Assembly (NCBI GenBank): GCA_018398585.1
Contig: JAGTTD010000020.1
Coordinates: 23,718,350-23,782,349 of the forward strand
DNA: 64,000 bases
Direction: 5' to 3'
Source: Simmondsia chinensis
Lineage: Eukaryota; Streptophyta; Magnoliopsida; Caryophyllales; Simmondsiaceae
Positions 55,401-64,000 of the stretch are shown piece after piece. Numbering within the stretch: position 1 is the stretch's first letter; every line of letters starts with the position of its first letter. The notes under the pieces are model-generated. The model saw only the letters and a program-made list of their open reading frames with translations, was not told the origin of the DNA and did no database searches. A program made the position numbers and the translations under genes.

Positions 55401-58400
55401 AATACCAATCCAATCCCTAGTCGGACCACCTAGAGTTTCGCTTTTCTGAAAATATTCAGCAATTAGCTTCAAATTTCCTGCATAAAACGACGTTGATTTG
55501 ATTAATCGGTTGAATTACAATCATATACATCATATTCCGTAAAAGTAACACCAGAAACACACGCCCTAAAGCTTAGATATTCCTATACAGAGTCGATCCC
55601 GAGATTTTAGCTAAGCATGTTTTGATTGCCAGATCCTTTCTGGACAACGGAGATATTCAACTTAACCACACTCTGAATAATTCATTTTATATTATAATAT
55701 CAGTTAATATAGGGATTCTTTATATTATCCGACTAAAGAGCAAGTTCCGAAAAGAACTAGCAACACTTACGTAAATCGATGTCAAAGAGTCGCTTCAAGC
55801 CGGGCCGTTGAACTTTTACAACAACCTTTTCTCCGTTATGCAGGATAGCTCTATGTACCTACACGCAATGCTCATACCAGTTAAAATCGGCAGCCAGTTA
55901 CCATCACATAATTAAGAGCTTGACTCATCATAGACTAAGGCTCAGTTGAGCTCAAACCAAGCTCGGCAAGTTCTAAGCTAAGATCACCCTACTTAGGCTC
56001 TCAATCTAGGCTCGTTTGGTTTCGTTTAGGCTAAAGCTCGGCATGTTTAGGCTCAAACCTCGATTAGACGCCTAGTAAACTGTATCAAGATACACTCCGT
56101 TAGGCTTGTGAGCCTACGAGCTCAAGCTGCACTAAGCTCGGGCTGGAGCTCAGCTTGTTTGAATTGAGCCAACCTTTCAAGCTTTATAACAAACTGGCTC
56201 ATTTACAACCCTATTCTTACTAAAAGCCATAGACTATAATACTACAAAACCAAGAAACCAAAAAAGAAAAAAGGAAAACTTATTTCTAAAATATGGTTTT
56301 TTTTTCGCTTCCAAAAACCAAGATACTGCAAACAGACAACGATACCAAATAAGCGTTAAATTCGGTATCATGAGAAAAACCGAACACCTGACCAAGACTA
56401 GCCGCGGCTATAGGCTGGTCTTCGAATTCCTGGAAGAGTATGTCTACCGGGGCTCCGAGTTCACTGGCAATGAAGTCTTTTGCTTTCTTAGATGAGAATG
56501 CGGGCACTCTATCCTGAAACATAATCCGACATAATATATATCAAGCAACCCAAGCAGTCGGTTGGAACCCCCAATTTGTTAAGGGTCCCTTTTAAAAACT
56601 AATTATATTATGAGTTTGCTTTTACTGTATATCATTATTCATTATTGCTGAAACAACGACCTATACATAATACATTATAAAAGTACAGCAGTTTGTTGAG
56701 ATGTGCTTTAAGCAGAGCTAGACAGGCCCCAAAAATCTTAGAACCGGCCCTATATTGGACATGGGTATGTGTTTAGAGGTTAGACTCAAGTATTTTCTAA
56801 GACTTGTTAATGTGCTTTTTGTCTAATTTTATTCGTTAAAGTATCACATCAATGTCCAAGTATCCTTATCTGACATAGACAATCCAAGGCATATTTCAAA
56901 CCCAAAAAACATTGCAATCTTCAAGCCCCTCAATTCAATGTTACCCAAACATGATTATGATAGAGTCGAACACATATATCAGTGTCCAGGGGTCAAACTC
57001 AGCTATTTTCTAAGATTTTTCCATATTGGTTTCATTTGAAGTGTCCAAGGATCATACCGATGTTCATGTACCTTTATTTGATGCGGATACTTTAGAGGCA
57101 GATTTCAAACTCCTCGGGGCAAAAGTGTCGAGATATTAAGCTCCATGGATGTATATAACCAAACTTAGGTGCGAGAGTCGGACATGGCATGTGCCCGGAG
57201 ATCAAACTCGACCATATCCTATGATTTTTCGATATTGTGATTTACTTTAAGGCTTCATACTGGAAAATTTTCCTTCACAAAATATTTTTTTCCTTAATCA
57301 TTACTGTTTTTCCAGCTAAATATAATAGTTTCATTTATAAATTTGTATGAGGTTTGTACTTGGCCAAGTTGTGGTTGAATGGAAGCATATAATGTGAGGA
57401 TACTATAAAAAAACGTTTTCACCTCCATGAAGGAAAAAGTTTTCCCTTTCGTTGAAGGGAAGTCGACTTCTCCTCAATGAATAAAAACAATTTCTGTATT
57501 TGTGATTGTTGCTACGAAGCTATGCAAAGAAAATAGAATTGAGACGGAAATGTTTTTTTGTCAAAACAAACGGAGCCTAAGTATTCAAGTGTCAAACCAC
57601 TGTCCAAGTACCTGCAACTTTGCGAGCTCGTCCACATATTCTCGAGGAAAAAGATCAGAACGTGTAGACGACAACTGTCCCAACTTAATAAACGTCGGAC
57701 CGAGCTGCAGCACACTTTCGCGCAGCCATGACGCGGTCCTTTTCCTTCGGGTTTTCTGACATAAGAACAAAAAAGGCATTTTCGGAAAAATATAAATTCA
57801 TCGTCATGAAACATAACGTTCATTAAGACTCTGTTTGGATGGAGGGAAGAGATTTTCTACCCGGAAATAACATAATTTCATTACATAAATTTAAATGAGG
57901 TTTGTGTTTCACCCATCTAAGTTTGAGATGATATCGAGGATCTAAGATCCAAGACGAAAAAGGTTCTCCTTTCTATGAAGGTGAATGTTAATTTCTCAAC
58001 AAGTTGTTAAAAACTAATTTTTAGAAGCACTTTTTATAAGATGTGCAGTAAGTAGGGATATTTTTGTCTAAAAAACTTTTAAGTTTTTGCTTTTGCTTTT
58101 ACTTTTACTGCCACTTAAAGGTACTTTTGGTTACAGGTCAAACGGTCCCAAAACTTGAAAAAGATATTTTTCCCAAAAGAAACATTTTTTTTTCTAGAAA
58201 AGAAGTTTGACCAAACAAGCCCAGAGCCTAAAAGGGGCAAAAACTCACCCGCTTATCTTCCGTGAAACCGCCTACATATGACCACTTTGCATTTTCGAGC
58301 AAAACACGAACACGTAACGAGATGACAAACGACCATACATCCATAGACCGTTGCCAAGAATTGTAACTGTCGTTAGCCCAACTAAAGCCTACATCTGTAG

Positions 58401-59272
58401 GAAGAACCTTTATGTCCTCCAACGGTGGCAGTCCTCGGGAGCCCTGTTAGTAAAATAAAGTGTGGAAATTAAACAGATTCTATAAGTACGTGTATTATTC
58501 AGCTATATACATGAAATTTTTGGTCAAAAGTTCATTGACTTATAAACATAAAAGATAATGTTCGTCATAATAGCAGTAGCAAAAAGCATAATACATAGTA
58601 AATGATTGGGTGAAATCAATAGTTTGAGAGTAACATGGATATTTAATTTAGGTGAGTATCGATTATTTTCAATTTTTATTTACTTTTTAAATGGAAAAAA
58701 TATGGATACGAGTTATAATACATGTATTATATGAATAACATCAAGAAACTGCATATTTTACTGTATTATTAGCAATTATACATAAACGGCCCTTTTAAAC
58801 ACAAAAGTAGCATTAAGTGTCCAAAACGTGAATTATACGCTTATTTTACTAACAGAGCTAATCGAGAGTCATCTCTAACCTTAAATCTAGGAACCAAGCC
58901 CGTCTGACTCTCTCTCTTAACTATGCGCACGCTCTTAACCACCTTGCTCGTCCCATTGATGTTCTGTTTTGAGCCGTTCACAGTTTTTACTCTGTCAGCT
59001 GATGAATTCCTTTTTTTCATCACTTCACTTGTCGGAACCATTTTAACTGGCCTCCCATTAGGACCCATATTGGTAGACGACTTTTCTTGCGATTTTATTT
59101 GAAATCGGAATCTTTTGTTAGATTTTGGCAGATAATTTGCTCGGATCTTTGGTTTTAGGTATCTTCTGTCAGAAACTGAGCTCAAGAAAGAAAGGCAGTC
59201 TGTGTCCATCCTTTGGGTTGGAAGACTCATTTGGTGGCAATAACAGCTCTGTGACGCCAATATTGTCGCCAT
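46421..59272 (-). CDS. ABC1K6: ABC1K6-like atypical (ABC1/ADCK/UbiB) kinase, plastid
   Basis: Plant ABC1 kinases of this group sit in plastids, typically with plastoglobules or membranes, and affect prenyl-lipid and stress metabolism. Eighteen coding exons: 59272-58850, 58443-58249, 57755-57612, 56513-56388, 55858-55771, 55477-55384, 54737-54644, 54286-54232, 53618-53527, 53354-53184, 52226-52170, 51398-51315, 50532-50448, 49487-49426, 48786-48712, 48329-48225, 47312-47171 and 46494-46421. Phases close throughout, giving 721 residues. Family hallmarks are KLGQ (230-233), the AAAS motif (290-293) in place of a glycine loop, K311 (VVVKVQRPG), HADPHPGN (445-452) and DFG (465). The C-terminus [16 protein letters not shown] follows a hydrophobic region. 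The N-terminus is Ser/Lys-rich, as a transit peptide. Sequence fits At3g24190 from memory; the ABC1K7 paralogue is the alternative. Intron 10 holds partial copies of exon 10. Confidence 0.93.
46585..47100. mobile_element. GAGCTCG-rich TIR element in ABC1K intron 17
   Basis: Left AGCTGAGTCCGGCTTTTCAT; right ACTCAACTCGTTTAACCCC; centre CTTAATACAATTTAGG. It ends about 70 bp from exon 17. Confidence 0.5.
47388..47940. mobile_element. MITE family 3 interrupted by a 5S-SINE
   Basis: GGCTCCGTTTGTTTTGACAG left; TTCTATTGTTTCTTTACCTA before and AACCACAAATATAGAAAATG after the SINE 47613-47847. The right terminus is unclear. Confidence 0.5.
47613..47847 (-). mobile_element. 5S-rRNA-headed SINE, copy G
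   Basis: Duplications TTCACAGCAA at 47603-47612 and 47848-47857. Reverse orientation, complete head (TGGTACTACTCTCGCCCAAG), sense with ABC1K6, in intron 16. Confidence 0.85.
47940..48075. repeat. Family 7 fold-back fragment
   Basis: TTTGATTTTGACCAGTAATG and GATTTTGACCAATAGTTCC match the right arm of 18590-19443. Confidence 0.45.
48350..48580. repeat. GAGCTC-type repeat, divergent variant, in ABC1K intron 15
   Basis: CCCTTATCAAACGGTTCGC, GTGCACCCCCTGG and GGTTCGATAAACTATCAAGC are the reversed order of the variant at 24478-25110. Confidence 0.4.
48835..49025 (-). mobile_element. TRIM-3-like fragment in ABC1K intron 14
   Basis: CATAGGCCCGACCCACAGAG, ATATATGAGGTCTACGTATG and CCTAAAACCAATTGACATTC; clearest relative of the element that supplies the PPR C-terminus. 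Confidence 0.55.
49030..49391. mobile_element. MITE family 1, complete copy in ABC1K intron 14
   Basis: TACACTGTTAGTCCATGTAC left; AATGGCGTAAATAACCC right, 35 bp from exon 14. Confidence 0.6.
49560..50440. other. ABC1K intron 13, no feature
   Basis: AT-rich intron sequence. AACGTATTGTAGAATACAGG and AGCCCCCTTTGAAAATTTAC near 49725-49820 resemble AAGGGTCCCTTTTAAAAAC near 56580, suggesting a diffuse repeat. Otherwise nothing. Confidence 0.35.
50590..50900 (+). mobile_element. TRIM-2-like copy
   Basis: ATATTAGAGTGTATCAAACC and CATATTAGAGTATATAAAAT are the two LTR-like ends; GCAAAGCCTTGTTGATTAAG lies where the primer-binding site of 60221-60233 would be, but it is mutated. Confidence 0.5.
50870..51150. 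mobile_element. GAGCTCG-rich TIR element in ABC1K intron 12
   Basis: TTGAGCTCAAATCTTGCTC left; GAGCCAATTCAATTAATTTGC right; shortened. Confidence 0.45.
51190..51305 (-). mobile_element. TRIM-3-like fragment next to exon 12
   Basis: ATATACGAGGTCTACTAGTC, ATATGTTGATTTCTTCTATT and AAACTCAAATATGAAGTTC; it ends about 10 bp from the exon 12 donor. Confidence 0.5.
51430..51730 (+). mobile_element. TRIM-2-like copy in ABC1K intron 11
   Basis: ATAAAACCATTCTTAAGCAT and ATAAAATCATTCTTAGATC ends; CAAAGCCTTGTTGATTGAG internal; keeps CGAACTTGAATCCCGACAAC. Confidence 0.55.
51785..52160. mobile_element. GAGCTCG-rich TIR element in ABC1K intron 11
   Basis: GAGCCCAGCTCAGCCCAAGC left; internal CTCGTTTGGATTCGGTTAGG; right side disrupted by an AT-rich stretch. 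Confidence 0.45.
52525..52840. mobile_element. MITE family 1 in ABC1K intron 10
   Basis: GTGTGTCAATTTAGTTC left; AAAGACTAAATTAACACAAT right. Its right end has been co-amplified with exon 10 fragments. Confidence 0.55.
52867..53110 (-). pseudogene. Two partial copies of ABC1K6 exon 10 in intron 10
   Basis: 53110-53030 translates [20 protein letters not shown].., the last 27 codons of exon 10 (53264-53184) with several substitutions, and keeps the donor AAG|GTATTTCC. 52947-52867 is a further copy with a one-base deletion (frameshift) and a lost donor (AAGATTTTT). Spacings are 154 and 163 bp, and each unit also carries a scrap of MITE family 1 end (GACTAAATTNAYACNRT). They cannot replace exon 10 because the DPHPGN and DFG part and an acceptor are absent. 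Confidence 0.75.
54365..54565. mobile_element. MITE family 4 in ABC1K intron 7
   Basis: ACTATTATTTTCTATTCACAG left; ACCATACCAAACAGACTC right. Confidence 0.55.
54810..55165. mobile_element. Two adjacent MITE family 4 copies in ABC1K intron 6
   Basis: First: GGCTTGTTTGGTATCGTTTT at 54811. Second: GTCTCTTTTGGTATCAGTTT at about 54983. Right ends are partly eroded. Confidence 0.5.
55195..55372 (+). mobile_element. TRIM-3-like copy in ABC1K intron 6
   Basis: TTCACATGCGAGTATAGTT, TCATATTAGAGTTGTTCGAG, TCAATCGGTTTTAGAATGG and TATGGACCTCATATATGCC; it parallels 13105-13478 without the nested LINE. Confidence 0.55.
55915..56205. mobile_element. GAGCTCG-rich TIR element in ABC1K intron 4
   Basis: Left AAGAGCTTGACTCATCATAG; right AACAAACTGGCTCATTTACA; internal CTCGTTTGGTTTCGTTTAGG. 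Confidence 0.5.
56530..57240. other. ABC1K intron 3, diffuse repeat
   Basis: Several related phrases (TCAAACTCRRCYATNTYCTA, CATRTATCAGTGTCCAGG, ATTTCAAACYC) recur between 56760 and 57240, as in a decayed tandem or dispersed repeat. No coding signal. Confidence 0.35.
57245..57575. mobile_element. MITE family 3, complete copy in ABC1K intron 3
   Basis: TACTGGAAAATTTTCCTTCA left; TTTGTCAAAACAAACGGAGCC right, about 35 bp from the exon 3 donor. Confidence 0.6.
57990..58222. mobile_element. MITE family 9 (hAT-like) in ABC1K intron 2
   Basis: TTTTAGAAGCACTTTTTATA and ACCAAACAAGCCCAGAGCC; left end eroded. Confidence 0.45.
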
Positions 59273-60326
59273 TTATATCAGAGTCCCTCCCTATAGAGCT
59301 GACAATCAAAAACAAAGCAGAAGTTCAATTAACGGCCATGCAACGACATGAACGAGTTCTAGGATTTAACTAAGAAATCAAAAACAATAAAAACTCGGTT
59401 CCAAACCCGGTTTTCATTTACTGAAAAACAAAAAATTGAAACAGAAACCATATTAAACGGGCCCAAAAACATGCATATCTACGTGCAAGAACGAGAGACA
59501 CTTAATCAATCACATAAAGATAATATCAAGAGCAATGGCGAGGAACGATCTCTAGCACTGCTCTCCAGTTATAGAAATGAAACAAAAGAACATCGAAAAA
59601 TTCACCAAGAAAAAGAAAAAAAGCATAAAATTTACGAGGTGTAGCTAATTGTGTCTACATTCATTGAGTTCCAGAAATCTTTCACCATCTTTTGGGAAAA
59701 ATAGAACATACTTCTTGTCTCACGTAACACTTGGCAAAGCGTAGGCAAGAATATATATCCAGTGCTCCATGGACATGCCAATTGCAGAATAAAACTAGGC
59801 GCCACACAGGAACCCCAACATCCAAATTTCACGACCCGTTAGGAGAGAGTTTGTGTTAGGTTGCAAACAATTAGCATCAAAACTTTGTCCGATCTTTTAT
59901 CATTGATTCTCCTAGTAGAATCTAAATGGAACCCATATCGTCAAATGAGCTTAGTTTGGTTTGGTCGGGTCTAGAAACTGGAGATTACAAAAGAGAACAC
60001 GACTCGCCACTATTTTAAGCGTAAATGAGCTGAAGCTTGTGAGCCCTTATGAGCCAACTTCCTACTTAGCATAAAGGGCTCGGCTTCTTTGGAGCTCAAG
60101 CCAAGTCGATCTGGATCATTTATCTAACAAGCCCCCTGTTAAAGCTTGAATTAGAGTATAAAATCATTTTTGGACCTTTACCCGCCAGTTTAAGTTTTTG
60201 GGATTGTTAGTTCCTTGACATGATATCAGAGCCTTGTAGATCAAGAAGTAACAAGTTCGAATCCCAACAGTCCCCATTCTCAATATCAACATAATTCAAG
60301 CACAAAGTATAAGGTAGGCTTATGTA

Positions 60327-60576
60327 AAAAGCAATATTCCCAGTGCCCCAAGGACTCCTGCCTAAGCAGGGTCAGGGGGGTGGGGGTAGGTAGATGTACG
60401 CAGCCTTCCCCTTTCAGGGTGCTATCCTAAAGGGAAGCTGTTTCCGAGAACCCCCAACCCAAGGAATGCACAAGGACTTGCCAAGAGGTCACCCATTTTG
60501 GTACTATTCCCGCCCAAACACACTTAACTTGGGAGTTCTAATGGGATCCGATGCTTGCATGTTGGTACCCTCTTAC
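60327..60576 (-). mobile_element. 5S-rRNA-headed SINE, copy H
   Basis: Reverse orientation; 20-bp duplications GTATAARGTAGGCYTRTGTA at 60307-60326 and 60577-60596. The head retains CACCCATTTTGGTACTA and GGATCCGATGCTTGCATG. Confidence 0.85.
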
Positions 60577-60596
60577 GTATAAAGTAGGCCTGTGTA

Positions 60597-60833
60597 AGGA
60601 AGGAACATACCCAGTGCCTCAAGGGCTCCCGCCTACGCAGGGTCTGGGGGGGCGGATGTACGCAGCCTTCCCCTTCAGAGTGTTAACCTGAAGAGAGGCT
60701 GTTTCACAGTGCCCCCAACCTAAGGACGAGGACTTCCCAAGAGGTCACCCATCCTGGTACTACTCTCGCCCAAGCGCGCCTAATTTCAGAGTTCTTATGG
60801 GATCCGGTGACGGCATGTTGGTGCCCTCTTTGT
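60597..60833 (-). mobile_element. 5S-rRNA-headed SINE, copy I
   Basis: Lies next to copy H and shares its target duplication, repeated again at 60834-60852 (TATAAAGTAGGCCTGTGTA). Well-preserved head (TCACCCATCCTGGTACTACT). Confidence 0.85.
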
Positions 60834-60944
60834 TATAAAGTAGGCCTGTGTACTGTCCACAATTCAAGCCCAATGGGCATTTGCCTCGTAGGGCATATTA
60901 GAGTATAAAACCATTCTTGGGCCTTCACCTCTTAAATTTTGAGT

Positions 60945-61140
60945 CTAACGTGTCTAAATAAGCCAAATTATAATGAGCTTGAAGCGTTGAACTCAAGTGA
61001 GCAAAGTCAAGCTTGAGCTCAAGACAAGCTAAGCTCGAGCTCGAGCTCAGATTCCCCAAGCTTGTTAAGCTTTATGCTAAGAACAATGTTGGCAAACCAG
61101 CCTCAAACACCGACTAGCTCAGATTTAGCTTGACTACTCG
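60945..61140. mobile_element. GAGCTCG-rich TIR element, partial
   Basis: GAGCTTGAGCTCAAGACAAG and AGCTCGAGCTCGAGCTCAG; one arm only. Confidence 0.45.
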
Positions 61141-61317
61141 ACTAACCAACACCCGTAGTCAAAAAATCAATAGGGAAACAAACATAAACTTTATAGTAGC
61201 ATTGCTCCCTTGATTCAAACAATGAAATACTTGATCTTCATCCAATAAATTAGTGTCCACAAAAACAACTTCCCTAGTAAGATAGTGTAGCCACAAAAAA
61301 AACCTTAGGGCTTAATC

Positions 61318-61527
61318 GCTTTCGGTTTCTATTTGACTGTTTTTGGTTTTTAGAAAGTAAAAACCATATTTTGGAAACGATTTTTGCTTGCTTTTGGTTC
61401 TCTGTTTTCGGGGTTTTTTCTTAATTTGAGCAAGAACTAAAACAGGAAAAAATCATTTTCAAAACTAGTTTTCAGTTTCTCCTAAAACTAAAAACTACAA
61501 ATAGAAACGATATCAAATAGGCCCATG
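61318..61527. mobile_element. MITE family 4, complete copy
   Basis: TCGCTTTCGGTTTCTATTTG left; CAAATAGAAACGATATCAAA right. Confidence 0.6.
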
Positions 61528-61625
61528 ATTTACCATTTCTTCTAACTAACTTTACCCTTTTCCACAGTTGGCGAAAAGAATCAATCTGATGTTTGGGCAA
61601 ATTGGAAAATTTGATTCCGAAAGAC

Positions 61626-61730
61626 CAACAACAACAACAGACTCAGTGCCTTAAGGGCTCCCGCCAATGCAAGGTCGTTGGGGGTGAGATGAACACAACC
61701 TTACCCCTTCAAGGTGCTACCCTAGAGACC
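61626..61730 (-). mobile_element. RTE LINE tail
   Basis: (CAA)4, GACTCAGTGCCTTAAGGGC, CCCCTTCAAGGTGCTACCC; sense with ABC1K6 if the UTR intron model holds. Confidence 0.65.
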
Positions 61731-61964
61731 AATGCATATCAATTTCTCCTAATTCCGTTTTTTAATTAATTGAAGCAATAATCAACAAAATTTAGCGATG
61801 ATCACACATCATTATGCACAAAGCCCGTCGGAGCATATTTCAATCAAATTATAGTATAGAAATACAGAGAAACCACGAGACCGGAACGGGTGCAAACTGT
61901 CACCTATTCCTAACAAAGGCATATACATAGACCACATCAACAAAACCAACTATTGTGAAAACTT

Positions 61965-62405
61965 AGGTTGGCAGTTGTTAGGCGTAATGAGCTAAGCAGG
62001 CTCGTCATAAAACTCGAAAAGCTTGGCTTCTTATGAGTTTAAGCCGTGCTGATCTCAAGCCTAATGATGCTTTAGCTTGTAGGCTTGCATATCTGACGAG
62101 CCTAAGCGAGCCTATCTTGATATAATTTATTAATTTAAGTATATCCAAGCAAGTCAAATTTAACCCTTAATGAGTCGAGTTCAAGCCTAAACGAGCCTAG
62201 ATTGAGTTTAATGAGCCTAAAAAACACAAGCTTAGTGGGAGCTCACCAAGCCGGGTTTGAGGCGAGCCAAACTCAAGTTTGATGTTTCCTAACTCGGTGA
62301 GCTTCAAACTAAGGCTGAGCCAAGCTAAATGTAAATGGATCATGCCAAGCCTCGCGCCTGATGAGCTCCGGCTATGCTTTGCTCCGCTCAAATACACCCT
62401 AGTTA
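61965..62405. mobile_element. GAGCTCG-rich TIR element, complete copy
   Basis: AGGTTGGCAGTTGTTAGGCG left and GCTCCGCTCAAATACACCC right; centre TTGATATAATTTATTAATT. Confidence 0.55.
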
Positions 62406-62924
62406 GGTGAGGGCTCAAAAATAACTTTATACCATAATAAGCCCCGGATGCAAATATCCATTCGGTTTAAAACATAAATAACCCGCTGAATGTTTTTATA
62501 CCAAACTCAAACGCATGCCCACTTAATAACCAAAAATCCAAGCAATGTTAGGATCACCCAAGAACACCGAACCACAAATCGAAATAACAAACACAAATTG
62601 AAAAGAGATCAGGGGAAATACTTGAACACCAGAACTTACGTAGTTCAACTGAAGTCTCATCCACAAAGGGGGAGTAACAATACTCATTATATAACGAGGA
62701 TTACAATACTTGCTTGCTCTAGCTCACTCTACACCAACACAAGAGTGCCCCCATAAAGAGGCCTCTTATAGTCATAACCGCTAGAATATCAAGAGTCGTC
62801 ATCAGTCATGCCATTAACTCAAGCCTAATAAATTTCCAACCATGATTATAGCGGCTAACGGAAGATAAATAGTCTCCACACTTAACAATCAAACCCCATA
62901 ACAATCAGAACGATTGTTTAATAT
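62406..62924. other. No feature seen
   Basis: Unique-looking AT-rich sequence without coding signal; the short open frame on the plus strand is low in coding character. Confidence 0.3.
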
Positions 62925-63235
62925 TATTTTATGTTCGTAAACTTTTATTTTCTAAAAATTGAAATCCAAAAAGCATGCCCATAATAACCAAAAATCCTAT
63001 CAAACCCCATAACAATTAGAAGGGTTACTTAATATTGTTGTCTATTTATAATTTATAATTTATAATTTTTTAATCTCTAAAAACTAAAATTTATATTATA
63101 GCAACCATTTTTTCTGGTTTTAATTTCTTATAATTTTCATTTTCCGAAAATTGAAAACATAAAACTAGAAGGCAGAATAAACCAATTTCAAACCTGGCTT
63201 TTAGTTTCTCAAAATCAAAAACTACAAACACACCT
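62925..63235. mobile_element. MITE family 4, diverged
   Basis: GGGTTACTTAATATTGTTG and CAAAAACTACAAACACACCTG fit the arms loosely. Confidence 0.4.
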
Positions 63236-63406
63236 GCCTGACGTGGGTGTTTTGATATTTCATCTGTTTGCCTTCGGGTCCTGTCTTATACTACTGTACT
63301 TTTTCGAACTTGTATTCTAATTATCGAGGGGGGGAAAAAAACAAACAGACCCTAATCTAATCAAATTATAACAACCAATTCAAACACAACAAAACAACGA
63401 ATACTT

Positions 63407-63560
63407 ACAGACCCAGAAGAAAACCCAAAATCTTCAGCCCTCCAAACTGAACAACAACGAATTCTAACACTTACCCACAAAAGAAAACAGATTGAATTGA
63501 AGTGGGTAGTGATTTGATTATCAAATTGAGTTTTAAAATCTAATTAAATTTAACTCGAAA
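63407..63560 (-). other. Candidate ABC1K6 5' UTR exon
   Basis: The minus strand shows an AT-rich leader with two donor-like sites, GTGG|GTAAGTG and GTCT|GTAAGTATTC. Exact edges are unknown. Confidence 0.35.
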
Positions 63561-63585
63561 ATCATAAATTAAGGGGGAAAAAATA

Positions 63586-63600
63586 TACATATATATATAT
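63586..63600 (-). promoter_or_regulatory. TATA-like tract upstream of the candidate leader
   Basis: (TA)n reading TATATATATATG on the minus strand, about 30 bp before the presumed leader start. Confidence 0.25.
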
Positions 63601-63837
63601 TTGGCAGGCTTTGAAATGAAGAGGCAATAAGGACAACTGGAGGAACTTGCTGGTGGGGCTGTTTAGTTCAATATTCTCGCCCACTCTTTCTTTTTTCTAA
63701 AGAATTACGTAAAAGTCACGATACAAAATAGACATATCTGTAAAAGTAATGTCTGAGTCAACTTAAAAAAGACACATAGTAAAAAGGAACAAGAAAAACG
63801 ACATTACAATAAAAGAAAAAGGAGAAAATAGAAGATG

Positions 63838-64000
63838 CTAAACAGCTAGGACGCTCACGAGCCAGCTCGTCTTAAAGCTCGGAAGGCTAGGCTCACTTCG
63901 AGCTCGAGCTGAGCCGAGCATGAGCCAAGCTCGAGCTCGTAAGCTTGCGAGCCTAAACGAGCTTTTCTTAATATAATATTTTGATTAAATACGACCAATG
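63838..64000. mobile_element. GAGCTCG-rich TIR element, cut by window edge
   Basis: CGAGCTCGAGCTGAGCCGAG and GAGCTCGTAAGCTTGCGAGC followed by the CTTAATATAATATTTTG centre; the right arm lies outside the window. Confidence 0.6.

Larger units (their letters stand above)
60135..60930 (+). mobile_element. TRIM-2 with PBS, carrying two nested SINEs
   Basis: The left LTR begins TGTTAAAGCTTGAATTAGAG and ends TTCCTTGACA. It is followed at once by TGATATCAGAGCC (60221-60233), one base from the initiator Met-tRNA primer-binding site. The right LTR copy begins CATATTAGAGTATAAAACC at about 60893. No coding region. Two 5S-SINEs sit inside. Confidence 0.65.
59299..63406 (-). other. Probable 5' UTR intron of ABC1K6
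   Basis: Acceptor GATTGTCAG|CTC lies 26 bp before the ATG. Candidate donors GTCT|GTAAGTATTC (63406) and GTGG|GTAAGTG (about 63472) lie downstream of a TATA-rich promoter-like region. Between them are only repeats and AT-rich sequence. The connection is inferred. Confidence 0.45.

Noticed and set aside
57512..57823. 103-residue frame over ABC1K6 exon 3
   Set aside because: Out-of-frame overlap of the true exon, which carries KLGQ in another frame.
60327..60833. Cassandra-type TRIM carrying 5S sequence in its LTRs
   Set aside because: The 5S segment occurs once per element, is followed by the LINE tail and is flanked by 10-20-bp TSDs; no LTR pair, primer-binding site or polypurine tract belongs to it.

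Overview
This window is nuclear DNA from a flowering plant, most likely a eudicot. It holds five spliced or single-exon plant housekeeping genes with GT-AG introns, separated and invaded by dense non-autonomous transposons, in an AT-rich background. I cannot name the species from sequence alone.

Layout. 1-4325: repeats only (a 5S-headed SINE, LINE tails, TIR elements). 4326-7607 (-): an FRS10-like FAR1-related transcription factor in 3 coding exons; a candidate 5' UTR exon and TATA box lie near 10.1-10.24 kb. 8.86-9.05 kb: an unrecognised coding-like fragment. 9.4-13.4 kb: repeats. 13410-16433 (-): an intronless PPR gene resembling the mitochondrial editing factor MEF7, whose C-terminal DYW domain has been replaced by transposon-derived codons. 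16536-17574: a miniature LTR retrotransposon (TRIM) with three LTRs, 102 bp upstream of that PPR start. 18.6-21.9 kb: repeats, including an RTE-type LINE 3' end. 21.9-26.2 kb (+): a p24beta3-like cargo-receptor gene with an ERSE-I-like promoter site and a tandemly multiplied 5' UTR exon-intron unit. 26.4-30.5 kb: repeats. 30584-39308 (-): cytosolic acetyl-CoA acetyltransferase in 13 coding exons, plus a 5' UTR exon near 42.05-42.1 kb. 42.6-46.4 kb: repeats. 46421-59272 (-): an ABC1K6-like plastid atypical kinase in 18 coding exons, probably with a 5' UTR exon near 63.4-63.6 kb. All splice models were built by hand; their phases close across every junction.

The genes are not an operon or cluster and act in separate pathways: transcriptional regulation, organelle RNA editing, ER-Golgi traffic, mevalonate precursor synthesis and plastid lipid/quinone homeostasis.

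The most notable system is a retroposon family. Nine copies join a 5S-rRNA-derived head, with the internal Pol III promoter region, to the 3' tail of an RTE-type LINE. The partner LINE is present at 20230-20753, where the end of its reverse-transcriptase ORF runs into the same tail and a (TTG)n end. Target-site duplications flank several copies. Some fifteen headless LINE tails, three TRIM-like families, a roughly 400-bp GAGCTCG-rich TIR element and several MITE families make up most of the rest.
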